Assembly: GCA_964476375.1 (NCBI GenBank)
Contig: CAYYZW010000061.1
Location: forward strand, 1-6,015
DNA: 6,015 nucleotides
Direction: 5' to 3'
Source of the DNA: SAT2750 sp964476375
GTDB lineage: Bacteria > Planctomycetota > Planctomycetia > Pirellulales > Pirellulaceae
In this document: piece by piece, positions 1 through 6,015 of the stretch
Position numbering within the stretch: position 1 is the stretch's first letter
Layout: every line of letters begins with the position of its first letter
Position numbers and translations under genes: made by a program
The notes under the pieces: model-generated
What the model was told of the DNA's origin: nothing
The model's input: only the letters and a program-made list of their open reading frames with translations
Database searches by the model: none

Positions 1-2772
1 ACCATCAAGTCCCTCAAAACGGGAAAGACCCTGGACATTAATGGACGCGACCTGCGTATCAATCCGGAAACGGGTGCCATAGAAGCTCTCTCGGGGCAAA
101 CCCAGTTCGGCCGCAACCGGGACGACTGGGGAAACTGGTTCGGGGGCAACAACAGCAATCCGATGTGGCATTACGTGCTCGAGGATTATGTTCTTCGCCG
201 AAACCCCCATCTGACAGCGCCCTCGCTGCGGAACCAGGTTTCCAATCAACCGGGTGCCTCCCCGGTGTTTCCGACCAGCCGGACATTGACTCGTTTTAAT
301 GACCTGGCTCGCGTCAACCGGTTTACCTCGGCCTGCAGCCCCATCGTCTACCGGGATCGTTACCTGGAAAGCCTCATCGACAACGCCTTTATCTGTGAAC
401 CGGTTCACAACCTGATTCACCGGGAAGTCATGGCCACCGAGGGGACGTCCTTTTCCAGTCGGCGGGACGCAAATGAATCTCAATCCGAGTTCCTCACCTC
501 CAGTGACAACTGGTTCCGCCCCACGATGATTCGCACCGGACCGGACGGAGCCCTCTGGGTTTCCGACATGTACCGGCTGGTGATTGAGCATCCCGAATGG
601 ATCCCTCGCGACTGGCAACAGCGACTCGATCTGCGATCCGGTGCCGACCGCGGTCGCATCTATCGCATCACCCGTTTTGACGACAAGCGACAACCCGCTT
701 CCATTCACCCCCTGAAGGACCTCCAGGCAGGGGAACTTGTGAATGAACTGCATAGCAGCAACGGCTGGCGACGGGACATGGGCCAGGAACTGCTTGTCAG
801 GGGTCATGACCCACGCACCATTGAACCCCTGCAAGAGCTTGCCCGGTCATCCGACTCTCCACTCGGTCGCCTGCACGCACTCTGCACACTCGACGGGATG
901 GGGCAACTGGATGCGGACATCATCCATCCTGCACTGGCCGACCCTCATCCAGGAGTCCGTCGTCACGCCGTCCGACTGGCCCGGGGTGTTCTGACAGCGG
1001 AGATCCAGGAGACCGTGATCCGGCTTTCCGGCAGCGAAGAGGATCCCCAGGTTCAGCTGCAGATTGCTATCCTGCTGGGGTTCATCGAAGGCAGCCCGGC
1101 AGGAAAGGCACTTGGTCGATTTGCAGCGAGGCATTCCGAAGAGACATACCTCTACGCGGCCAGCCTGAGTTCCATTCACGCGAAGAATATTGCGGCCGTC
1201 ATGCAGGGCGCTCTTTCCGGTGCCGCCCCCCCTCCCGGAAAGCTCCTTGAAAACCTGCTTGTCATATCCACGGGCCTGGGAAACCAGGATATCGTCAGTT
1301 CCCTGATTGCCGACTGGACCGAACGACCGCCGTATGCTCCCTGGCAGATTCGCGCCGTCACTACCACGCTGGCGAGCGTGGAAAAGAAGAGTCCAAAGCA
1401 GAAGAACCTCCTCTCCGCCGCGGCACAGGCGGGTATCCGGAAGATGATCCAGCACCTTCCAGAGCGCGTCCGCGATCCGTCCCTGCCGGCAGGAGCTCGC
1501 CGCGAGATGATTCGCCTGCTGGCCTATGGTGAGCCGGACGATGCAGCCATTGGGGCGCTGCTCGAAAGCCTGCTTGGCGCCCAGCACCCGCCCGAACTGC
1601 AGGCCGCCGCGGTCAGCGCCATACTGAAATTCCACAAGGACGGTGCCAGCCGCTTGCTCCGCCGCTGGCCCTCGGCGCCTCCCGCCATGCGATCGCAATT
1701 GGTTACGGAGATCCTGCTTGTTCCGCGCCAGACCACCGAACTCCTTGACGCCATAGAAAAGCGAACCGTTCCGGCCGGCCATCTCGACGCGCGCCAGAGG
1801 CAGCAACTCTCTCAACACGCAGACCAGGCGATCGCCCGCCGCGCGGCGATCATCCTCAAGACTCCTCCCCCCACCGACCGGGGTAGAGTGCTCGAGGCTC
1901 ACAAGGTGGTTATCCAGCTGGAAGGAGATCGTGAGCGAGGAAAAACGCTTTACCGCAAACACTGCGCGAACTGCCATCGACTCGAGGGCGTCGGTTTCCT
2001 GGTCGGGCCGAATCTCGCCGCGCTCACCGATCGATCACCCCAGGCGCTGCTGACGGCGATGCTCGATCCCAACCGGGCCGTGGAAACCAAGTTCCTTGAA
2101 TTCACCGCCCTGACAAACGACGGACGCCAAAGTGCCGGCATCCTGACCCGGGAGACGACAACCGACCTGACTCTCTCGGCCCCCGAGGGAAAGCAGTTCG
2201 TCATCCTCCGCAAGGACATCGAGTTATTGCGTTCGTCTGGTAAATCTCTCATGCCGGTCGGTTTTGAAAAGGACCTGTCCCACCAGGATTTTGCCGACCT
2301 GATTCAATACATCCGCGAACAGGGTCCGCCACCTAAATCCTTTCCCGGAAACAGGCCCCTTGTCGTTTATCCCAACAAGGCGGACAAGGTACTGGCATTG
2401 ACCGCAAAGAACTGCAGGATTTACGGCCCCGCCCTGCGCTTTGAGGAGACCTACGGGAACCTGGGATTCTGGAGCGGTGCTCAGGATCGAGCCGAGTGGA
2501 CGCTGGACGTGCCGCGGGCCGCCACATACGAGGTCTGGATGGACTTCGCCTGTGACCAGGGAACCGCCGGAAATGCCTTCCTGTTCCGATCCTCGACAGA
2601 AACCGTGAAAGGAACCGTTCCATCGACCGGAACCTGGGATAACTACCAGCAGAAAATGATCGGAACCATCTCTCTTCCGGCAGGGACCACGGAACTCACT
2701 TTCCAGTCCGATGGGGAACCTGGTGGTTTCCTGATTGACCTGCGGGCCATCCGGCTACGGCCGCCGCGTTAG
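1..2772 (+). CDS. PVC-type membrane-bound dehydrogenase with C-terminal CxxCH heme domain and carbohydrate-binding-like tail (5' partial)
   Basis: The frame is open from base 1 to a TAG at 2770-2772, giving 923 codons, and the start lies outside the window. The first ATG in the window (163) falls inside a conserved block (DDWGNWFGGNNSNPMWHYV), so it is not the real start. Codons 1 to about 222 resemble the end of the Pirellula/Verrucomicrobium N-terminal dehydrogenase domain (TIGR02604 type), a beta-propeller, with paired cysteines at codons 112 and 132 and the block ALWVSDMYRLVIEHPEWIP. Codons about 235-620 are helix-rich with HEAT-like repeats, for example LADPHPGVRRHAVRLARGV. Codons about 640-770 match the TIGR02603 heme-binding domain: CANCH at codons 655-659 (bases 1963-1977) attaches heme c, and Met751 in SLMPVGF is the probable distal ligand. 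Codons about 786-923 form a beta-rich domain like a family 6 carbohydrate-binding module. The family is thought to be exported and to oxidise sugars or similar compounds, but the substrate is unknown. It is followed after 94 nt by a co-directional cytochrome-like gene. Family assignment is firm; enzymatic role is inferred. Confidence 0.93.
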   Translation, partial: TIKSLKTGKTLDINGRDLRINPETGAIEALSGQTQFGRNRDDWGNWFGGNNSNPMWHYVLEDYVLRRNPHLTAPSLRNQVSNQPGASPVFPTSRTLTRFNDLARVNRFTSACSPIVYRDRYLESLIDNAFICEPVHNLIHREVMATEGTSFSSRRDANESQSEFLTSSDNWFRPTMIRTGPDGALWVSDMYRLVIEHPEWIPRDWQQRLDLRSGADRGRIYRITRFDDKRQPASIHPLKDLQAGELVNELHSSNGWRRDMGQELLVRGHDPRTIEPLQELARSSDSPLGRLHALCTLDGMGQLDADIIHPALADPHPGVRRHAVRLARGVLTAEIQETVIRLSGSEEDPQVQLQIAILLGFIEGSPAGKALGRFAARHSEETYLYAASLSSIHAKNIAAVMQGALSGAAPPPGKLLENLLVISTGLGNQDIVSSLIADWTERPPYAPWQIRAVTTTLASVEKKSPKQKNLLSAAAQAGIRKMIQHLPERVRDPSLPAGARREMIRLLAYGEPDDAAIGALLESLLGAQHPPELQAAAVSAILKFHKDGASRLLRRWPSAPPAMRSQLVTEILLVPRQTTELLDAIEKRTVPAGHLDARQRQQLSQHADQAIARRAAIILKTPPPTDRGRVLEAHKVVIQLEGDRERGKTLYRKHCANCHRLEGVGFLVGPNLAALTDRSPQALLTAMLDPNRAVETKFLEFTALTNDGRQSAGILTRETTTDLTLSAPEGKQFVILRKDIELLRSSGKSLMPVGFEKDLSHQDFADLIQYIREQGPPPKSFPGNRPLVVYPNKADKVLALTAKNCRIYGPALRFEETYGNLGFWSGAQDRAEWTLDVPRAATYEVWMDFACDQGTAGNAFLFRSSTETVKGTVPSTGTWDNYQQKMIGTISLPAGTTELTFQSDGEPGGFLIDLRAIRLRPPR

Positions 2773-2866
2773 CGGCAATCCCAACTCTTGGCCGACCGGC
2801 CCCTGTGCCCATTCCTCCCACCAGCAATTGGCGGGTTCGCCGGTGCAAATGTACAATGGCACCGTG
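2773..2866. other. Short intergenic spacer, no clear signal
   Basis: This 94-nt gap separates the dehydrogenase stop from the chosen start of the next gene. I see no convincing -35/-10 pair, no Shine-Dalgarno sequence and no strong terminator. A 5-bp GC stem with a GTTA loop (2763-2776) spans the upstream stop codon but has no following T tract. The lack of a terminator is consistent with cotranscription of the two genes. If the next gene instead starts at ATG 2849, the gap shrinks to 76 nt. Confidence 0.5.
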
Positions 2867-5632
2867 ATGCACCATTGGATGACCCTGGCACTGCTTTTCT
2901 GGACCGCAGGTGGAATACTCCGCGCCGAGCCAGCAGATCGCTTCCCGCCAGCCCAGGTCAAGTTCTTCGAACAGCGCATCCGGCCCCTGCTTGTGAATCA
3001 TTGCATCAAGTGCCATGGCCCGCAGCGGCAGGAGAGTGAACTTCGGCTGGACAGTCGCGAATCCATTCTCACCGGCGGATCCCGCGGGACCGCGGCTCCC
3101 ACCGGTGACATGGAAGCGGGGCGGATCATCGACGCGGTCACACACCGCGATGACGACCTGGCAATGCCACCCGGGGATCCCCTGGCAGAGACCCAGGTGG
3201 CCGACCTTCGCCGCTGGGTTCGCATGGGAATGCCCTGGCCGGAAAAGTTCCGCCTGCCCGCCGACCTGGATCCACGACAACACTGGTCCTACCAGCCGGT
3301 CTCCCGCCCCGCATTGCCTGATGTTGATGACGGGTCGTGGCCCAGAACGGACATTGACCGTTTCGTGCTCGCACGGCTGGAAGGAAAGGAGCTCTCCCCG
3401 TCGGCGTCCGCATCACGGACAGTCCTCATCCGCCGGCTCTACCTGGACGTACTCGGAATCCCCCCGGCGCCCGACGAGGTCCGCCAGTTCCTGGATGATC
3501 CCCACCAGGATGCCTATGCCCGCCTGGTCGACCGGGTCCTCGCCTCCCCCCAGCTTGGCCCTCGCTGGGCAAGACACTGGATGGACATCGCCCGGTATGC
3601 AGACAACAAGGGGTACGTCTTTTACCTGAACCGGGAATTCACATGGTCCTACACGTATCGTGACTACCTGGTGGAATCCTTTAACCGCGACCTTCCCTTT
3701 GACCAGTTCATCATGCAGCAACTGGCGGCCGACCAGATACAGCTTGGCGCGGACAGGCGTCCCTTGCGGGCCATGGGATTTATCACGGTCGGTGCCTACT
3801 TCACCAATAATACCCACGATATCATCGATGACCGGATTGATGTCGTCACCCGGGGGTTAATGGGAATCACAGTCACCTGCGCCCGCTGTCACGACCACAA
3901 GTATGACCCGATTACCCAAAAGGACTACTACGCACTCTATGGTGTGATCCACAGCAGCCACGACCCCATTGTCCCGCCGCTGTACCAGCCGCCACCGGAT
4001 ACCGATACCTACAGGGAATTCCAGAAACAGCTCGATGACAAACAGAAAAAACTCGATGGCTTCATCCAGGGCGCGATGACCGGGCTGAGTGAAGACGGCC
4101 GCACACGGATCGCCGAGTACCTCGTTGCCGCCTATAACCAGCGAAACAACCCCGAGACCGACAACTTCATGCTGCTCACCGACAAGGGGGCGATCAATCC
4201 TCGCATGATCCGCCGCTGGCTCGGTTACCTGAAACGGGAAGCCGAGGCGGACAATCCTGTCTGGACCGTCTGGCACCGTTATGCCCGGATACCCGATGAC
4301 CAGTTCACCCAACAGGCCGCTGCTGTGTTTGCGGAACTGGGCAAACCGGACACGGTGGACATCAACCCCCACGTCGCACGCGCCTGCCTCGAGAGGGCCC
4401 CCGGTTCGATCGACGAGCTCGCCGCATGGTACGCGGCCCTGTTGCTGAAAACCAAGCACAAGTGGCTGGCGCTCGAGCAGTCCAGCGAATCCACAGCCAC
4501 TGGATTCGCCGACCCTCACCTGGAGCAGGTCCGCCAGGTTCTCTTCGGTGACCGCGGGCCGGCCAATATTCCTCGCCAGACGACCTGGGGATTCCTGGAC
4601 CTGTTTCCCGACCGCACCACCCAGGCGGAGTTCAAAAAACTGCTCGGAGACGTGGAGACATTCATCCGCAGCGGGAAAGGGGCACCACCGCGCGCCCTGG
4701 TTCTGACCGAGAATGAACAGCCAGTGGAACCTCACGTTTTCATCCGCGGAAATCCTTTTCAGCAGGGAGAGGCGGTGCCACGACGTTTCCTTGACGTCTT
4801 GAGCGATGATGACGGTCTTCTCAAAGAACGAAGTGGACGCAAGGAAATGGCCGAACGGATTATCGACCCGGGTAATCCGCTGACTTCACGAGTCATCGTG
4901 AACCGCCTCTGGGCACACTATTTTGGCAAGGGTATTGTGGCCACGCCCAGCGATTTTGGCCTCCGTGGTGCCCCTCCCACACATCCGCGATTGCTCGACT
5001 ACCTCGCGCACCGACTTGTCCAGCGCGGCTGGGCTCTCAAGGATCTGCACCGGAACATCCTGCTTTCTGCAACCTACCGCCAGGCGTCACTGGACCGGGA
5101 CAGGCCGCAAGTGAGTGATCCCGAAAACAATCTGCTCTGGAAAATGAACCGAAAACGCCTTTCATGGGAAGCCATGCGTGACAGCCTCCTGGCCGTGACC
5201 GGCCAGATCCGCCTCGAGCTGGAAGGTCCATCTTTTGCATTGAATTCCAGCTGGAACGGCCGCCGGAGCGTGTTCGGGTACGTCAACCGGCTGGATGTAT
5301 CGACTCTCTTGACCACCTTTGATTTCCCCAACCCGAATGCAACCTCGGGATCACGGTCCCAGACAACGGTGCCACCACAGACCCTCTATTTCCTCAATGA
5401 CGTGTTCATGGCCGAGGTATGCCAACGCGTGATGGCACGGCCCGACGTCGCGGCCATGGTGGACCCCGGCCAGCGGATCAAGCGGCTTTACGAGATTGTC
5501 CTTTCCCGTCCAGCCAGCCAACAGGACGTGAAAGATGCGATGGATTTCCTTGGGGAGACCCCGCAGCCGCTCACCTGGCAGCAGCTGGTACACGTCCTGA
5601 CCATGACAAACGAATTTATCTTTATCGATTGA
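2867..5632 (+). CDS. Secreted PSCyt1-DUF1549-DUF1553 domain protein (cytochrome c-like, two heme motifs)
   Basis: This gene encodes about 921 residues and appears complete. I chose ATG 2867 because it starts directly before a signal peptide (MHHWMTLALLFWTAGGILRA, likely cleavage after Ala20). ATG 2849 would add six residues (MYNGTV) and is nearly as good. Starts further upstream give a non-signal-like leader overlapping the previous gene. Residues about 30-120 are a planctomycete cytochrome C domain (PSCyt1) with CIKCH at 46-50 (bases 3002-3016). Residues about 139-370 are DUF1549 (PSCyt2), including RRLYLDVLGIPP, RWARHWMDIARYAD and CARCHDHKYDP, whose CxxCH is at 338-342 (bases 3878-3892). 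Residues about 370-620 are a less conserved, mostly helical linker with a charged stretch (KQLDDKQKKLDGF). Residues about 625-900 are DUF1553 (PSD1), with NPLTSRVIVNRLWAHYFGKG, LRGAPPTHPRLLDYLA and LLSATYRQAS. The length and domain order are usual for the family. Its role is not experimentally settled; periplasmic electron transfer with a neighbouring DUF1501 partner is inferred from how often such genes occur together. Stop is TGA. Confidence 0.95.
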   Translation: MHHWMTLALLFWTAGGILRAEPADRFPPAQVKFFEQRIRPLLVNHCIKCHGPQRQESELRLDSRESILTGGSRGTAAPTGDMEAGRIIDAVTHRDDDLAMPPGDPLAETQVADLRRWVRMGMPWPEKFRLPADLDPRQHWSYQPVSRPALPDVDDGSWPRTDIDRFVLARLEGKELSPSASASRTVLIRRLYLDVLGIPPAPDEVRQFLDDPHQDAYARLVDRVLASPQLGPRWARHWMDIARYADNKGYVFYLNREFTWSYTYRDYLVESFNRDLPFDQFIMQQLAADQIQLGADRRPLRAMGFITVGAYFTNNTHDIIDDRIDVVTRGLMGITVTCARCHDHKYDPITQKDYYALYGVIHSSHDPIVPPLYQPPPDTDTYREFQKQLDDKQKKLDGFIQGAMTGLSEDGRTRIAEYLVAAYNQRNNPETDNFMLLTDKGAINPRMIRRWLGYLKREAEADNPVWTVWHRYARIPDDQFTQQAAAVFAELGKPDTVDINPHVARACLERAPGSIDELAAWYAALLLKTKHKWLALEQSSESTATGFADPHLEQVRQVLFGDRGPANIPRQTTWGFLDLFPDRTTQAEFKKLLGDVETFIRSGKGAPPRALVLTENEQPVEPHVFIRGNPFQQGEAVPRRFLDVLSDDDGLLKERSGRKEMAERIIDPGNPLTSRVIVNRLWAHYFGKGIVATPSDFGLRGAPPTHPRLLDYLAHRLVQRGWALKDLHRNILLSATYRQASLDRDRPQVSDPENNLLWKMNRKRLSWEAMRDSLLAVTGQIRLELEGPSFALNSSWNGRRSVFGYVNRLDVSTLLTTFDFPNPNATSGSRSQTTVPPQTLYFLNDVFMAEVCQRVMARPDVAAMVDPGQRIKRLYEIVLSRPASQQDVKDAMDFLGETPQPLTWQQLVHVLTMTNEFIFID

Positions 5633-5649
5633 TGGAACACGTCACGTGA
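5632..5649 (+). promoter_or_regulatory. Possible five-codon coupling mini-ORF (MEHVT) between genes two and three
   Basis: An ATG at 5632-5634 overlaps the TGA of the cytochrome-like gene by one base (TGATG). It opens a five-codon frame whose own TGA (5647-5649) overlaps the GTG start of the DUF1501 gene (GTGA). This arrangement could pass terminating ribosomes from the second gene to the third. It may equally be chance, because no good ribosome binding site precedes either start and such short frames are common. Confidence 0.25.
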
Positions 5650-6015
5650 AACAATCTGGCCTGACACGACGCGACCTGCTGCTTCGATGCGGCATGGGAC
5701 TTCCCATGCTGGGGATGGCCTCCCTGGCTGCCGACGAATCTGGTTCGGATCGCGGCAGCGCCCCGCTCATGCCCCAGTCGCCCCATTTCCCCGCCCGGGC
5801 CAAGCATGTCATCCACCTGTTCATGAACGGCGGCCCCAGCCAGGTCGACACGTTCGATCCCTAGCCGGCACTCGACAAATGGCACGGAAAGGATATTGGA
5901 AATCTCAGCCTGCGAACGGAACGCCGCACTGGTGCTCCGATGAAAAGCCCCTTTGCCTTCAGGCAATATGGGGAGAGTGGTATTCCGGTAAGTGACCTCT
6001 TCCAGAAAACGGCCC
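5646..6015 (+). pseudogene. DUF1501 family protein, interrupted by in-frame TAG and cut by the window end
   Basis: The frame starts at GTG 5646, 13 nt after the previous stop. Residues 7-29 form a twin-arginine-type signal (LTRRDLLLRCG followed by a hydrophobic stretch ending near SLAAD), so export in folded form is likely. LFMNGGPSQVDTFDP at residues 58-72 is the hallmark N-terminal block of DUF1501 (PF07394), a sulfatase/alkaline phosphatase-like fold common in PVC bacteria and usually over 400 residues long. A TAG at 5862-5864 follows immediately. The same frame then continues for 50 codons to the window end with family-like sequence: PALDKWHGKD, LRTERRTGAPMKSPFAF and YGESGIPVSDLF. In relatives the position after FDP is typically lysine (FDPKPAL), so the change looks like AAG to TAG. 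As written, translation would give only 72 residues, essentially the signal and one strand, which is unlikely to be functional. The alternatives are a base-call error in an intact gene or amber readthrough. DUF1501 identity is firm; pseudogene status is less certain. Confidence 0.82.
5862..5864 (+). other. In-frame amber codon within the DUF1501 reading frame
   Basis: TAG sits between FDP and PALDKWHGKD, where family members usually have lysine. The frame is unchanged on both sides, so this is a single substitution and not an insertion or deletion. The dehydrogenase gene upstream uses TAG (2770-2772) as its apparent natural stop, which argues against genome-wide reassignment of TAG. Confidence 0.9.

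Noticed and set aside
847..1977. Long open frame of 376 codons on the minus strand inside the dehydrogenase gene
   Set aside because: It lies wholly antisense to the HEAT-like and heme regions of a clearly recognised protein, has no recognisable motifs, and is the kind of shadow expected in GC-rich coding DNA.
2763..2776. GC-rich inverted repeat around the dehydrogenase stop codon as a possible terminator
   Set aside because: The stem is only 5 bp with a GTTA loop and no T tract follows, so an intrinsic terminator is not supported.
2735..2866. Upstream starts for the PSCyt1-DUF1549-DUF1553 gene beginning at ATG 2735
   Set aside because: The extra 44 residues overlap the previous gene, are not conserved-looking, and would place the obvious signal peptide in the interior of the protein.
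2773..3039. Frame of the dehydrogenase stays open for 88 codons beyond its TAG, which together with the second TAG might suggest amber recoding
   Set aside because: Readthrough here would overlap the next gene by over 170 nt, and the extension (proline- and arginine-rich, no domain) looks like an out-of-frame shadow of that gene. The protein ends naturally at the last strand of its C-terminal domain.
3857..4735. Open frame of 292 codons on the minus strand inside the DUF1549/DUF1553 gene
   Set aside because: It is antisense to a firmly identified gene, its translation shows no family signature, and it matches the codon-bias shadow pattern seen elsewhere in the window.

Overview
The window looks like chromosomal DNA from a member of the PVC superphylum, most likely Planctomycetota, with Verrucomicrobiota also possible. 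The evidence is the gene content. A Pirellula/Verrucomicrobium-type dehydrogenase with a C-terminal CxxCH heme domain is followed by a PSCyt1-DUF1549-DUF1553 cytochrome-like protein and then a DUF1501 protein. These families are greatly expanded in PVC bacteria. Base composition is GC-rich (about 60% by eye), and no start has a convincing Shine-Dalgarno sequence, which is common in planctomycetes.

Layout, all on the + strand: (1) bases 1-2772 hold the 3' part of a large dehydrogenase/cytochrome gene. Its frame is open from the first base, so its true start lies upstream of the window. It contains the end of a beta-propeller, a helical HEAT-like region, a single CANCH heme site and a C-terminal carbohydrate-binding-like beta domain. 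(2) Bases 2773-2866 are a short spacer with no clear signal. (3) Bases 2867-5632 encode a complete secreted protein of about 921 residues with a signal peptide, an N-terminal CIKCH domain, a DUF1549 domain ending in CARCHDHKYDP, and a C-terminal DUF1553 domain. (4) From base 5646 to the window end runs a DUF1501 gene with a twin-arginine signal. An in-frame TAG at 5862-5864 interrupts it, yet the same frame continues with recognisable DUF1501 sequence to the last base.

The genes are co-directional and closely spaced (94 nt and 13 nt), so they probably form an operon. All three products appear to be exported or to act outside the cytoplasm. Two carry c-type heme motifs (three CxxCH sites in total), and one has a possible glycan-binding module. 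This fits an extracytoplasmic redox system, perhaps linked to polysaccharide use, but no substrate can be read from the sequence. The most notable point is the amber codon in the DUF1501 gene, which may be a recent nonsense mutation, a sequence error or, less likely, a readthrough site. I found no RNA genes, CRISPR arrays, insertion sequences or phage genes.
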